Of a DNA stretch of 16,763 bases, positions 7,028 to 15,215 are shown piece by piece. Positions within the stretch are counted from its first letter, which is position 1. The number at the start of each line of letters is the position of its first letter. The stretch spans positions 1 to 16,763 of the forward strand of contig JAAYGE010000162.1 of NCBI GenBank assembly GCA_012727835.1, in the 5' to 3' direction. The translations under genes and the position numbers were made by a program. The notes beneath the pieces were generated by a model, which worked only from the letters and a program-made list of their open reading frames with translations, ran no database searches and was not told where the DNA came from. Source of the DNA: Bacillota bacterium. GTDB taxonomy: Bacteria > Bacillota_H > UBA994 > UBA5500.

Positions 7028-8920
7028 CTAGGGCAGGATCTGTTCGCCGGGTACAAAATGACTCTCATCGAAGTAGGTCTTGATGATCGCATGGGCAACG
7101 GGCACCCCGGCAGTAGCCCCCCAGCGCCCATGCTCAACAAAAACTGCAATCGCAATCTCCGGCTCCTCAAAGGGCGCATAGCCGATAAACCAACTATGGG
7201 GAGAAATACCCGGCCCTACTTCAGCCGACCCGGTCTTGGCAGCTACTTCCACCTTTTGGCCGTCCCGCATCACCGGATCGGAGGTAAACAGATACCAGGC
7301 CGAACCGTTACCGGCCCCTCGTGGTTTGGAAGGCAGGGTTACCTCATGCATCCCCCTTCTTACGATCTCGAGAGCTTCCGGATCTAAGTCCACCTTGCCT
7401 AGCAGTTTAGGCTCGGCCGTAAAGTTGATCTCCCCGTCCGGACCTATAATCTGCTTTACTACATAGGGCTGATAATAGTGGCCACCGTTCGCCAACATAG
7501 ATGCGTATATGGCCATCTGCAGGGGGGGGAACTCCATTATTCCCTGACCGATTGCCACATCCCACACTTCTCCCGGATAAGGGGTGTAGTTATAAATGCG
7601 GCGGAAATTTTCAGTGGTAGGGATAATGCCTGGTGCTCGCAAATAGCCGGGGGCAAAGTTGAGCGGAACCTCCGAGGCAAACTGCATATACTTAATCATA
7701 TCTCCTATCTTGTCCATAGCCCCCGCCCGGCCATACTTAACCACTAAACGTTGAGCGATATCGTAGTAAACCACGTTGCAGGACACCTTAATCCCTTCTT
7801 CTAAGGTCAGATGCCCATGGCCCGATCGCTTGGCACAATGTTTCCTGGTGGCCCCCACCTGGAAATAGCCGGGACAATAGAACCTCTCATCGGGATCGAC
7901 TATATCATCGGTAAGAGCTAACAGAGAAATTAAGGGTTTAATAGTTGCGCCCACCGGGTAGGCGTAGAGGGGAATGTTACCGGTCCATAGCTCAGGGGTT
8001 TTGGCCCATCTACCCGGATCAAAGTTGGGATAGGAAGCCCATGCTAGTATTTCGCCCGTCTTGACATTCAGTACCACCGCCGCACCCTTACTCGGTTTTT
8101 GCTTATAGCGGGGGTCTTTATCGTTTAAGCGCTCTACTATATCAGACAAGGCCTGTTCCGCGGCCATCTGCAACTCAAAATCGATAGTTAAGACCATGGT
8201 ATTACCGGCAACCGGCGGTGTCTCGCCCACCGCCGCAATCAAGCGGCCCCAACTGTCAACTTCTACTAAACGATAGCCGTCCTGTCCGCGCAGGCTTAAC
8301 TCCGGCTCCACGTTCTCAAAGGCATTTTCTAAACCAAAAATGCCAACGGTAGCATCTCTACGGTAACCGGCAGCTAGATATTCTTTCTCTTTATTTTCTG
8401 TGATTGCTCCTAGGCCGCCAATTAGATAGCTGGCCATATTGCCGTACCGGTAATCTCGGACGGCCTGACGCTCGACGATAACACCGGGTAACTCCATCCG
8501 TTTTTCGTCAATTTGCAAGACGGTTTCTTCCGAAACATCCACCGCTAAACGGATGGGGCGATAGCTAAATCCCCTATTGCGTTCAATGGACTGGTAAATG
8601 CTCTCTTCGGTAACACCATAATCGGTCAAAAGATCGGCCAGGATAGGGATTACTTGTTCTCGCTGTTCCGTCGAGGAGGGAACTAAATAGGAAACTACGT
8701 AAGCGGGGCGGCTGGAAACGATGGTCACATTGTCGGCGGTAACAATATCGCCACGGGGCGCATCGATGACAATTTGACGACTACTGTTAAGCTCGGCCCG
8801 TGCCAGGTAGTAATTGCCCTTCACCAACTGTACATAGAACAAACGCCCCACAAGTAATAGAGCAAAAAAGAATGCTACCAAATGCAGGTAGTTTATGCGC
8901 TTCTCAAAAAGCTCGTCCAT
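7028..8920 (-). CDS. mrdA: Penicillin-binding protein 2 (class B) lacking the catalytic serine
   Basis: A 630-aa bitopic protein: short cytosolic N-terminus, one transmembrane helix (about 12-32), a pedestal domain (about 45-230, APRGDIV, then ERQAVRDYRYG), and a transpeptidase domain from about 265. Class B PBP2 cross-links wall peptides in the elongasome and activates RodA. The SxN motif is S380-C381-N382 and KTG is K562-T-G-S. The SxxK motif, however, reads G-A-T-I-K with alanine at residue 325 (GCA, 7946-7948) where family members have the acylated serine (YPPGSTVKP in E. coli). C349, C362, H368 and C381 fall where PBP2 is known to bind a structural zinc. The ATG at 8920, after a G-rich GGGGGGAGG, is preferred over the upstream in-frame ATG at 8944. 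It overlaps mreD by 17 nt. Probably a folded but inactive transpeptidase, unless the base is an error. Confidence 0.93.
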   Translation of the reverse strand: MDELFEKRINYLHLVAFFFALLLVGRLFYVQLVKGNYYLARAELNSSRQIVIDAPRGDIVTADNVTIVSSRPAYVVSYLVPSSTEQREQVIPILADLLTDYGVTEESIYQSIERNRGFSYRPIRLAVDVSEETVLQIDEKRMELPGVIVERQAVRDYRYGNMASYLIGGLGAITENKEKEYLAAGYRRDATVGIFGLENAFENVEPELSLRGQDGYRLVEVDSWGRLIAAVGETPPVAGNTMVLTIDFELQMAAEQALSDIVERLNDKDPRYKQKPSKGAAVVLNVKTGEILAWASYPNFDPGRWAKTPELWTGNIPLYAYPVGATIKPLISLLALTDDIVDPDERFYCPGYFQVGATRKHCAKRSGHGHLTLEEGIKVSCNVVYYDIAQRLVVKYGRAGAMDKIGDMIKYMQFASEVPLNFAPGYLRAPGIIPTTENFRRIYNYTPYPGEVWDVAIGQGIMEFPPLQMAIYASMLANGGHYYQPYVVKQIIGPDGEINFTAEPKLLGKVDLDPEALEIVRRGMHEVTLPSKPRGAGNGSAWYLFTSDPVMRDGQKVEVAAKTGSAEVGPGISPHSWFIGYAPFEEPEIAIAVFVEHGRWGATAGVPVAHAIIKTYFDESHFVPGEQILP

Positions 8921-9431
8921 CAGCCTCCCCCCTCCCCTTACCATCTCTTTGTCTCATATGGTGGCTAGATAACAGAGCATAGCTAACAGCCGTTAGGAAG
9001 CCGTTTAATAAAATGGCGATAGGTAACCCTAACCAAAAAAGACCACCGATCCAAAAACCATAAAACCCTCCTACCAAAAGGGTCATCAACAACCAGTAGG
9101 CCACGGTAGCCACCATGCCGACTACCAAAGGCACCAGCCTCGAAAAGCGATACATCAGACGACTGAATTGCCCTACACAATAGCCGATTATATATAATGC
9201 TACTCCGTAAATGCCCAATGTAGGTCCGCTCACAATTCCGCGCAACAGTCCGGCTCCTAAACCAAGAGCCGCTCCTTGGCTAGGTCCCAGCAAAAGGGCA
9301 TAGGTGGTGGTCCAAACCAGCACCAAATCAACATGCTTTAACAGACCGCCGACCCGGGGCACCAGGGTAGTCTGTAATATGGTAAATACAAGTAGTAATA
9401 AGAGGCAGAGGACTAGCTGGTGTTTACGCAT
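8904..9431 (-). CDS. mreD: Rod shape-determining protein MreD
   Basis: A 175-aa, highly hydrophobic protein with about five to six membrane segments, the usual size for MreD. It begins LVLCLLLLLVFTILQTTLVP and includes DLVLVWTTTYALLLGPSQG, the conserved motif region (D-L-V...G...G...G). MreD is an inner-membrane component of the elongasome that works with MreC. The ATG directly follows the mreC stop codon, with GGAGCAATAA upstream. Its 3' end overlaps the PBP2 start. The charged tail after the last helix (QRDGKGRGEADGRAF) is encoded in that overlap. Confidence 0.92.
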   Translation of the reverse strand: MRKHQLVLCLLLLLVFTILQTTLVPRVGGLLKHVDLVLVWTTTYALLLGPSQGAALGLGAGLLRGIVSGPTLGIYGVALYIIGYCVGQFSRLMYRFSRLVPLVVGMVATVAYWLLMTLLVGGFYGFWIGGLFWLGLPIAILLNGFLTAVSYALLSSHHMRQRDGKGRGEADGRAF

Positions 9432-10268
9432 TTATTGCTCCTCCACATTCCGAACCAGGAGGACGTCCTCTAAAGAATTGAAATCGACTGCTGGGCGCAC
9501 ACTGGCCACCAATTGCAGCCCATCGGGCGTCGGTGTCACCGCCTCCACATATCCCACGAGAATCCCTTTAGGTAAGTTTAAGGCCCCCGTGCCCGCCGTT
9601 ATAATGGCGTGTCCTGGTTGAACGTCCGCATCCCGGGCTAGCCTCACCATTCTCAGCATTCCTGGCACGTTAGGATCGGCTTCCAAAGTACCCCGCACGC
9701 GAGTTTCCTGCACTTGAGCAGCAATAGGCCCCCGGGTATCAATCACCAATACCACCTTAGAGGTAGTAGCCAGTACCTCATAAACTCGCCCCACAAAGCC
9801 CTGTTGGGTGATGACCGGGGTATTCACTTTTACACCATGCTGGCTTCCCCGGTCAATGATCATATCCTGTTGCCACGGATTTTGTCCGATGCTGATAACC
9901 TTGGCCAGTTGCAGATCGAAGTTTGGATTGGTCTCTTGGTAATCTAGCAATTGGCGTAGGCGTTGGTTTTCCCTTTCTACCTCCACCAACAGATTCATGC
10001 GCATGCGCAGGGCTGCCAACTCCGCTTCCAGTTCGTAGTTCCGGGCCCGGAGGCTCAGCAGCCCCTTGACATCGCGAAAAAACCCATTAACGCGTTGCAC
10101 CACAAAAGAACTCGCCCGTGAAAAAGGAGCCAACCCCTGCATGATAATGCTTTCCAAACGGGAAGGATTCACCCGCTGGCTAGCAACATGACTGGCGAGT
10201 CCTATGAGGACAACCAATATTAAACTAAAGACAACAAATCCCCGGTTTCTCTTCCAGAAGGACAGCAC
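9432..10268 (-). CDS. mreC: Rod shape-determining protein MreC
   Basis: A 278-aa protein with an N-terminal transmembrane helix (about 10-27, FVVFSLILVVLIGLASHV), a coiled coil (about 72-112, rich in Leu/Glu/Arg: RNYELEAELAALRMRMNLL), and the beta-barrel domain containing QDMIIDRGSQHGVKVNTPV, GFVGRVYEV and AIITAGTGALNLPKGILVG. MreC sits outside the membrane and links MreB/MreD to PBP2, switching PBP2 to its active form in other bacteria. The start is GTG with AAGGG about 8 nt upstream, 33 nt after mreB. Since PBP2 in this operon appears catalytically dead, MreC may mainly govern RodA activation here; that is inference. Confidence 0.95.
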   Translation of the reverse strand: MLSFWKRNRGFVVFSLILVVLIGLASHVASQRVNPSRLESIIMQGLAPFSRASSFVVQRVNGFFRDVKGLLSLRARNYELEAELAALRMRMNLLVEVERENQRLRQLLDYQETNPNFDLQLAKVISIGQNPWQQDMIIDRGSQHGVKVNTPVITQQGFVGRVYEVLATTSKVVLVIDTRGPIAAQVQETRVRGTLEADPNVPGMLRMVRLARDADVQPGHAIITAGTGALNLPKGILVGYVEAVTPTPDGLQLVASVRPAVDFNSLEDVLLVRNVEEQ

Positions 10269-10301
10269 CCTATCGCCCTTCTTTCTTATTTTCTTTTTCT
10301 A

Positions 10302-11333
10302 CTACCTACGTGGGGAGGTGGCTACAAGCCGTTGCAAGTTAGGATTCTCCAATATCTTGCCGGTGCCAATGGCCACACAAGCTAGTGGCTCTTCCGCAAT
10401 GTGTACCGGCATACCCGTCTCTTCGCTGATCAGCTTATCTAACCCTTTTAGTAGCGAACCGCCACCGGTCATCATGATTCCCCGGTCCATGACGTCGGCG
10501 GCCAATTCGGGCGGGGTACGCTCCAAGGTGGACTTAACCGCATCGATAATGGCACGAACCGGCTCGGCTAATGCTTCCCGCACTTCCGTAGAGGTGATTT
10601 CCAAGGTCTTAGGTAAACCGGTGACTAGATCCCGGCCCCTTACATCCATGGTTTGCTCCTCTTCCATAATATAGGCCGAACCGATAGTCTTCTTCGTCTC
10701 TTCTGCCGTACGCTCACCAATCATCAGATTATAGTGGCGCTTAATATAGGCCATTATCGCCTCGTCGATTTCGTCGCCACCTACACGGATGGACCGATGG
10801 GTAACCACGCCGCCCAACGAAATAATAGCTACTTCCGTAGTACCGCCACCGATATCCACAATCATATTGCCAGTAGGTTCTTCTACCGGCAAACCGGCAC
10901 CGATGGCAGCTGCCATTGGCTCTTCCACAATAATCGCATCTCGCGCTCCCGCCGATTTGGTAGCATCATAAACGGCCCGTTTTTCAACCTCCGTTACCCC
11001 CGAAGGAACACATACCACCACTAGAGGTGAAACAAAGGGTCGCCCTTTGATGGCCGTATAGATAAATTTATGCAACATCTTTTGAGTGGTATCAAAGTCG
11101 GCAATCACGCCGTCCTTGAGAGGTCGAATAGCAATAATATTGCCGGGGGTACGGCCCACCATCCGCTTTGCTGCTTCTCCTACTTCTAATACTTCACCCG
11201 AGTCGCGCTTGATTGCCACGACCGATGGCTCGTTAAGAACCACGCCTTTGCCCTTGACGTAGACTAGAGAATTGGCAGTACCCAAATCGATGCCCAAGTC
11301 CTTAGAAAATGCTCTCTGTAAGAAATTGACCAT
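10302..11333 (-). CDS. mreB: Rod shape-determining actin homologue MreB
   Basis: A 343-aa bacterial actin, slightly longer than B. subtilis MreB. Phosphate 1 is [19 protein letters not shown], phosphate 2 is [20 protein letters not shown], and the adenosine motif is [18 protein letters not shown]. The N-terminus VNFLQRAF is the amphipathic membrane-binding segment. MreB filaments move around the cell and position the RodA-PBP2 wall synthase. A clear AGGAGGGC precedes the ATG. It follows radC by 19 nt, so it probably shares the transcript starting upstream of the DUF4321-like gene, though an internal promoter in radC cannot be excluded by eye. Confidence 0.98.
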   Translation of the reverse strand: MVNFLQRAFSKDLGIDLGTANSLVYVKGKGVVLNEPSVVAIKRDSGEVLEVGEAAKRMVGRTPGNIIAIRPLKDGVIADFDTTQKMLHKFIYTAIKGRPFVSPLVVVCVPSGVTEVEKRAVYDATKSAGARDAIIVEEPMAAAIGAGLPVEEPTGNMIVDIGGGTTEVAIISLGGVVTHRSIRVGGDEIDEAIMAYIKRHYNLMIGERTAEETKKTIGSAYIMEEEQTMDVRGRDLVTGLPKTLEITSTEVREALAEPVRAIIDAVKSTLERTPPELAADVMDRGIMMTGGGSLLKGLDKLISEETGMPVHIAEEPLACVAIGTGKILENPNLQRLVATSPRR

Positions 11334-11352
11334 TCTGCTTGCCCTCCTGCGA

Positions 11353-12036
11353 CTAGACTAAACCCTTTTCTTTCATGCTTATAGTTTTACCATCACCAAA
11401 AACCACATGATCTAAAACCTCTATGCCAATAATTCTGCCCGCTTCTACTAGACGGCGGGTGACATCAATGTCTTCTCGACTGGGAGTCGGATCTCCACTG
11501 GGATGATTATGGGCAACTAAGATAGCAGCTGCACTATGTCTGATGGCGTATTTGAATACCTCCCGCGGGTGAACGATAGACGCATTAAGGCTGCCGCGAA
11601 AAATCGTCCGCTTGGAAATAACCTTGTTCTTGGTATCCAATAATACCACCACGAACTCTTCTTGGGATAGTTGTTGGAAATAAGGCATCAAGAATAGAGC
11701 TAAATCTTCCGGTCGGCGAATGACGGTTTCATGCATACGGCTTTCCGCGATGCGCACCGCCAATTCGGAAATTGCCGCCAGTTGACAGGCTTTAGCAATG
11801 CCGATACCGGGCTCCTTCTGCAATTCGTCGGTAGACAACTCCAAAAGGCCACGAATGTCACCAAAACGAGTGAGTAGACGATTAGCTAAGTGCAGGGCCG
11901 ACTCGCCTCGCACGCCGGTACCTAAAATGATGGCCAATAACTCGGCGTTACTCAACTCTCGGGGCCCTAAACGCAACATGCGCTCTCTAGGTCTCTCCTG
12001 CTTTGCCATCTCCTTAATCAGCAGCGGTTTTGGCAT
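11353..12036 (-). CDS. radC: RadC-family JAMM-domain protein (DNA repair protein homologue)
   Basis: A 227-aa protein, similar to B. subtilis RadC (231 aa). The N-terminal UPF0758/helix-hairpin-helix part holds [26 protein letters not shown] and [15 protein letters not shown]. The C-terminal JAMM/MPN metallo-domain carries [17 protein letters not shown], i.e. the HxH...D zinc ligands, with an upstream glutamate in [11 protein letters not shown]. Its historical DNA-repair role is doubtful and its substrate unknown. The ATG at 12036 (GGGAGG, 7 nt spacing) is preferred over a TTG at 12081 that lacks a ribosome binding site. The maf-radC-mreB order is the standard Firmicute arrangement. Confidence 0.95.
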   Translation of the reverse strand: MPKPLLIKEMAKQERPRERMLRLGPRELSNAELLAIILGTGVRGESALHLANRLLTRFGDIRGLLELSTDELQKEPGIGIAKACQLAAISELAVRIAESRMHETVIRRPEDLALFLMPYFQQLSQEEFVVVLLDTKNKVISKRTIFRGSLNASIVHPREVFKYAIRHSAAAILVAHNHPSGDPTPSREDIDVTRRLVEAGRIIGIEVLDHVVFGDGKTISMKEKGLV

Positions 12037-12087
12037 CCACTTACCTCCCACTCTCCACAAACCAGGGGGCAATTTAGTCAATGATGC

Positions 12088-12660
12088 CTAACACTTGCTA
12101 GCTTCCAATTGCCGTCTTAACTCAGCTACCCTACTGAGTGGCAGTCCAACCACATTAAAATAACAGCCATCTATCCTATCGATAAACATAGCAGCCTGCC
12201 CCTGGATACCATAGGCACCAGCCTTATCATAGGGTTCGTCGGTGGATAAATAACGGCTTATTTCATCCGCCGAAAGCTCCCTCATATGCACCCGCGTGCG
12301 TACCACGTCACTAACTTCTTGCCCACTGGCACCATCTATTAGGGCTACCGCCGTAAAAACCTCGTGCCAGTGGCCAGAGAGGGCACGTAACATGCGGGCC
12401 GCTTCCTGACGGTCCTTAGGCTTACCTAATAGCTTTCCAGCGTGCACCACAACTGTGTCCGCTCCTAAGACTAGATCCTGAGGATACCGGGCAGCTACTT
12501 CTCTAGCCTTCCCTAAGGCATTATATAATACAAACGACTGGGGGTCAGGGGCACTAGTGGCTTCCCTAAAATTGCTAGGTCTAACTTGGTGCAGCCAACC
12601 AATTTGCTGTAACAGTTCGCTTCTGCGCGGTGATGCGGAGGCCAAAATCAATTCTTTCAT
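12088..12660 (-). CDS. maf: Maf-family nucleoside triphosphate pyrophosphatase (house-cleaning)
   Basis: A 190-aa Maf protein. The N-terminal signature LILASASPRRSELL binds the triphosphate; LVLGADTVVV holds the catalytic aspartate, followed by GKLLGKPKDRQEAARMLRALSG. STDEPYDKAGAYGIQG and the C-terminal IDGCYFNVVGLPL complete the family pattern. Maf enzymes hydrolyse dTTP/UTP and modified pyrimidine nucleotides to the monophosphate and have been linked to septum inhibition in B. subtilis. It overlaps the preceding small membrane gene by 4 nt (ATGA), indicating translational coupling. Subfamily assignment to the dTTP/UTP (YhdE-like) group rests on overall similarity. Confidence 0.95.
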   Translation of the reverse strand: MKELILASASPRRSELLQQIGWLHQVRPSNFREATSAPDPQSFVLYNALGKAREVAARYPQDLVLGADTVVVHAGKLLGKPKDRQEAARMLRALSGHWHEVFTAVALIDGASGQEVSDVVRTRVHMRELSADEISRYLSTDEPYDKAGAYGIQGQAAMFIDRIDGCYFNVVGLPLSRVAELRRQLEASKC

Positions 12661-12908
12661 AGCCGTTTATACAGAAGAAGGCCCAAGATTAGCCCTAGCA
12701 CCCCAGCCACCGTTAAACGCATAGTAAATCCAAAAGTTAGAGTGAAAATATCAAGACTGAGAACAAGGGGGGGATTAATACCGTAAGGTTGACTAGACAG
12801 ATTGAGCCAAGGAGCTATGCCGCCCAAAGCTTGTCCTAATAAGCTGCCTATAAATGAACCTACCACTAAAAAGAAGACGAGTAACCAACCGCTCTTTCCT
12901 CGGCGCAC
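12657..12908 (-). CDS. Small two-helix membrane protein, DUF4321-like
   Basis: An 83-aa protein: basic start RRGKSG, helix 1 (about 7-27, WLLVFFLVVGSFIGSLLGQAL), an extracytoplasmic loop (APWLNLSSQPYGINPPLVLSL), and helix 2 near the C-terminus (LTVAGVLGLILGLLLYKRL) preceded by FTLTFGFTMRL. This pattern, and the position directly before maf, fit the DUF4321 family of Firmicutes, whose function is unknown. The GTG start at 12908 is chosen because AAAGGGGAGG lies 5 nt upstream. Longer versions starting at 12941 or 12998 would begin in the promoter or in the rnfB terminator stem. It is the first gene of the maf-mre unit. Confidence 0.8.
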   Translation of the reverse strand: MRRGKSGWLLVFFLVVGSFIGSLLGQALGGIAPWLNLSSQPYGINPPLVLSLDIFTLTFGFTMRLTVAGVLGLILGLLLYKRL

Positions 12909-12946
12909 ATGAACCTCCCCTTTTCCAAATAAAGTGCTCATCCTAT

Positions 12947-12955
12947 ATTTTAACA
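12947..12955 (-). promoter_or_regulatory. candidate extended -10 promoter for the maf-mre unit
   Basis: The minus strand reads TGTTAAAAT, i.e. the TGn extension plus a 5-of-6 match to TATAAT. It lies just after the rnfB terminator and about 40 nt before the GTG start of the DUF4321-like gene. I see no convincing -35 at 17 nt; that region falls within the terminator stem. An extended -10 would tolerate this. Confidence 0.4.
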
Positions 12956-12959
12956 CAGC

Positions 12960-12995
12960 TAATAGAAGAAAACCGCTCCAATTAGAGCGGTTTTC
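12960..12995 (-). terminator. Rho-independent terminator after rnfB
   Basis: A perfect 11-bp stem GAAAACCGCTC / GAGCGGTTTTC with a 6-nt loop starts 10 nt after the rnfB stop codon and is followed by TTCTATTA. The U-tract is partly inside the stem. It separates the rnf operon from the maf-mre operon. Confidence 0.85.
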
Positions 12996-13005
12996 CATTG
13001 GGTGC

Positions 13006-13977
13006 TTACTGCATAGTTATAGTCTTCTTAGGGCATTTCTCTACACAGACACCACAGCCAACGCATTTATCCGAATCTACACTGTGCTTAGACTTCAACT
13101 CACCGCTGATAGCATCTACTGGGCAGGCCTTCTTACAGATAGTGCAACCGATGCACTCATCGCCGATAAAAGCCTTAGGCCTGTTCTCCAGTTGCCCAAC
13201 GATACATTTAGTAGGGCACTTGGCCACACATAAGCCACAGTTACGGCATTTGCTGTAATCTATGCTCGCCAGGTTATTCTCTACATGGATGGCATCGAAG
13301 GGACAAGCTTTCTCACAAAGCCGGCAGCCGATACAGCCTGTACTGCAGATAGCGCGTACTTCCTTGCCCTTAGCTTCGGAAAGACATCTTACCTGCACCA
13401 AAGCAGTAGCTGGTCGCATTCCGATAATATTGCGGGGACAGGCCAGCACACATTGCTCACAGCCGGTACACTTGTCTTCATCAATTACCGGCAATCCATT
13501 GTCACTCATGCTAATAGCACCGAAGCTACAAGCACGCATACAGTCGCCATAACCTAGACAACCATAAGAACAAAGCTTGTCGCCACCGCCTACCGCCTGA
13601 GCGGCCTGACAAGTAGGCACACCCGCGTATTGGAAACGGATGCCACATTCCTCCTTGCCACCACGACAATGAACGGTAGCAACCTGACGATCCATTGTCT
13701 CAGCCGAAACTCCCATAATGGAGGCCACCTTGGCCGCTACGCTAGCGCCACCGACAGGGCATAAATTGGTAGGCGCACCTTGAGCGATAGCTTCCGCATA
13801 ACCACTACATCCAGGATAGCCACAAGCTCCACAATTGGCACCCGGTAGTACACCCAGCAATTCGTCTACTCGGGGGTCCGTTTCGACGGCAAATATCTTC
13901 GCTGCGAAGGCCAAAAGCCCACCGAGCAAGATGCCAAAGCCACCTAGGATAGCGACGGCACTAACAAACTGACTCAT
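13006..13977 (-). CDS. rnfB: Rnf complex iron-sulfur subunit RnfB
   Basis: A 323-aa protein with one N-terminal membrane helix (about 6-28), the RnfB-type 4Fe-4S domain (PGANCGACGYPGCSGYAEAI ... LCPVGG), and a long ferredoxin-like C-terminal region. I count six four-cysteine motifs there: CSYGCLGYGDCMRAC, CTGCEQCVLAC, CIGCRLCEKAC, CRNCGLCVAKC, CIGCTICKKAC and CVGCGVCVEKC. RnfB is the entry point for electrons from reduced ferredoxin, which pass via the membrane subunits to RnfC and NAD+ while Na+ or H+ is pumped. It is the long clostridial form (proteobacterial RnfB has about 190 aa). GGAGGTG sits 8 nt before the ATG. It is the last gene of the operon. Confidence 0.97.
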   Translation of the reverse strand: MSQFVSAVAILGGFGILLGGLLAFAAKIFAVETDPRVDELLGVLPGANCGACGYPGCSGYAEAIAQGAPTNLCPVGGASVAAKVASIMGVSAETMDRQVATVHCRGGKEECGIRFQYAGVPTCQAAQAVGGGDKLCSYGCLGYGDCMRACSFGAISMSDNGLPVIDEDKCTGCEQCVLACPRNIIGMRPATALVQVRCLSEAKGKEVRAICSTGCIGCRLCEKACPFDAIHVENNLASIDYSKCRNCGLCVAKCPTKCIVGQLENRPKAFIGDECIGCTICKKACPVDAISGELKSKHSVDSDKCVGCGVCVEKCPKKTITMQ

Positions 13978-13994
13978 ACTTATTCACCTCCACC

Positions 13995-14573
13995 CTAGAG
14001 CAAGCCTTGGAAACCAAGGAAAGCAATCGAAAGCAGACTAGCTGTAATCAATGCTATAGGGAAGCCTTCGAAGGGCTTGGGAATATCGGCAAGGGCCAAA
14101 CGTTCGCGAATACCAGCAAAGATTACAATAGCCAAAGTAAAGCCAAGGGCTGCAGAGAAACCATGCACCATGGATTCCAACAGGTTATATTTACTATCGA
14201 TGTTAAGGATAGTAACACCAAGCACAGCACAGTTGGTTGTAATCAAAGGCAGATATACACCGAGCGCCTGATAAAGGGTCGGGCTCGACTTGAGAATAAC
14301 CATTTCCACAAACTGAACTAAGGCGGCTATGATTAATATAAATACTATGGTTTGTAGATAAACTAAGCCAAATTGCTCCAATATATAGGTATAAACCACC
14401 CAGGTAACAGCTGAAGAAACAGTCATGACAAATGTGACGGCCAGCCCCATACCGACAGCCGTTTCCACCTGCTTAGAAACTCCCAAAAAGGGGCAGATCC
14501 CCAAGAACCGGGAGAGCACAAAGTTATTAATTAATATGGCTCCAACAAATATGATAAGCAAATTAGATCCCAT
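13995..14573 (-). CDS. rnfA: Rnf complex membrane subunit RnfA
   Basis: A 192-aa protein with six membrane segments, homologous to RnfE and folding with it as an inverted pair. C27 in [12 protein letters not shown] and C115 in TTNCAVLGV are the two cysteines that, together with two from RnfE, hold the intramembrane [2Fe-2S] cluster known from Rnf/NQR structures. It therefore keeps the residues for electron transfer across the membrane. GGGAGG precedes the ATG by about 8 nt; it lies 15 nt after rnfE and 17 nt before rnfB. Confidence 0.96.
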   Translation of the reverse strand: MGSNLLIIFVGAILINNFVLSRFLGICPFLGVSKQVETAVGMGLAVTFVMTVSSAVTWVVYTYILEQFGLVYLQTIVFILIIAALVQFVEMVILKSSPTLYQALGVYLPLITTNCAVLGVTILNIDSKYNLLESMVHGFSAALGFTLAIVIFAGIRERLALADIPKPFEGFPIALITASLLSIAFLGFQGLL

Positions 14574-14588
14574 AATTATTGCCTCCCT

Positions 14589-15185
14589 TTACGCGGTACG
14601 CCGACCACGTAGATAGTTAAGCAGAGCGATAAGCAAACCTAGGGTAATGAAAGCCCCTGGAGCCAAGATCATAATTAGCATCGGTTGAAAACCGGAGCCA
14701 AACAGTTGCACGCCAAAAAGGCTGCCAGCACCCAAAATCTCTCTAATACTACCCAGCAGAGTCAAAGCTCCGGTAAAGCCTAAGCCCATACCTAGACCGT
14801 CAGCAATCGAATCTAAGATATTATTCTGGGATGCGAAGGCCTCCGCCCGTTGTAGAATAATACAGTTGACAACAATTAACGGGATAAACAGACCTAGTAC
14901 CTTATGCAAGTCGGGCACAAAAGCCTGCATGACCATATCCACAATGGTAACAAAGGTAGCAATTACTACCACATAAACAGGAATGCGAATCTTATTTGGA
15001 ACCACATTGCGGATTAACGAAATTAACATATTAGAGGCCGTTAGCACCGCTGCAGTTGCCAAGCCCATGCCTAAACCATTGACGGCTGCGGTAGTGACGG
15101 CTAACGTGGGGCCCATACACAGCAAAAGGCCGAAAGTCGGGTTTTCCTTAACTAATCCCTTACTGAATTCCTTCATGAAATTCAC
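14589..15185 (-). CDS. rnfE: Rnf complex membrane subunit RnfE
   Basis: A 198-aa protein with six membrane segments. C23 in FGLLLCMGPTLAVT and C108 in IVVNCIILQRAEAFAS are the RnfE half of the intramembrane [2Fe-2S] site. SIADGLGMGLGFTGALTLLGSIRE and FQPMLIMILAPGAFI are typical family segments. The GTG start at 15185 has AAGGAGGTG about 7 nt upstream. A 7-bp inverted repeat flanks this ribosome binding site and includes the GTG, which could modulate initiation. RnfE follows rnfD directly: the rnfG gene expected here in clostridial rnfCDGEAB operons is absent. Confidence 0.96.
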   Translation of the reverse strand: MNFMKEFSKGLVKENPTFGLLLCMGPTLAVTTAAVNGLGMGLATAAVLTASNMLISLIRNVVPNKIRIPVYVVVIATFVTIVDMVMQAFVPDLHKVLGLFIPLIVVNCIILQRAEAFASQNNILDSIADGLGMGLGFTGALTLLGSIREILGAGSLFGVQLFGSGFQPMLIMILAPGAFITLGLLIALLNYLRGRRTA

Positions 15186-15212
15186 TGCTCACACCTCCTT
15201 GATTTAGCAGTG
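15183..15212 (-). promoter_or_regulatory. possible stem-loop around the rnfE ribosome binding site and start codon
   Basis: CACTGCT (15206-15212) and AGCAGTG (15183-15189) are perfectly complementary and enclose a 16-nt loop that holds AAGGAGGTG. The right arm contains the GTG start codon. The stem fills almost all of the rnfD-rnfE gap. A 7-bp stem could arise by chance. Confidence 0.3.
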
Positions 15213-15215
15213 ACC

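Noticed and set aside
7058..7747. Plus-strand open frames opposite mrdA (e.g. 109, 76 and 89 aa)
   Set aside because: All lie antisense to the well-supported PBP2 gene and show low-complexity shadow sequence without family features.
10204..10674. 156-aa plus-strand open frame
   Set aside because: It is antisense to mreB and the start of mreC, has no recognisable motifs, and exists because the minus-strand codons leave that frame open.
12909..12998. N-terminal extension of the DUF4321-like protein to ATG 12998 or 12941
   Set aside because: The extension would translate the rnfB terminator stem and the -10 element; the GTG at 12908 has a strong Shine-Dalgarno sequence and gives the normal family length.
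13262..13557. Two plus-strand open frames opposite rnfB
   Set aside because: Shadows of the cysteine-rich rnfB coding sequence; no ribosome binding site or motif.
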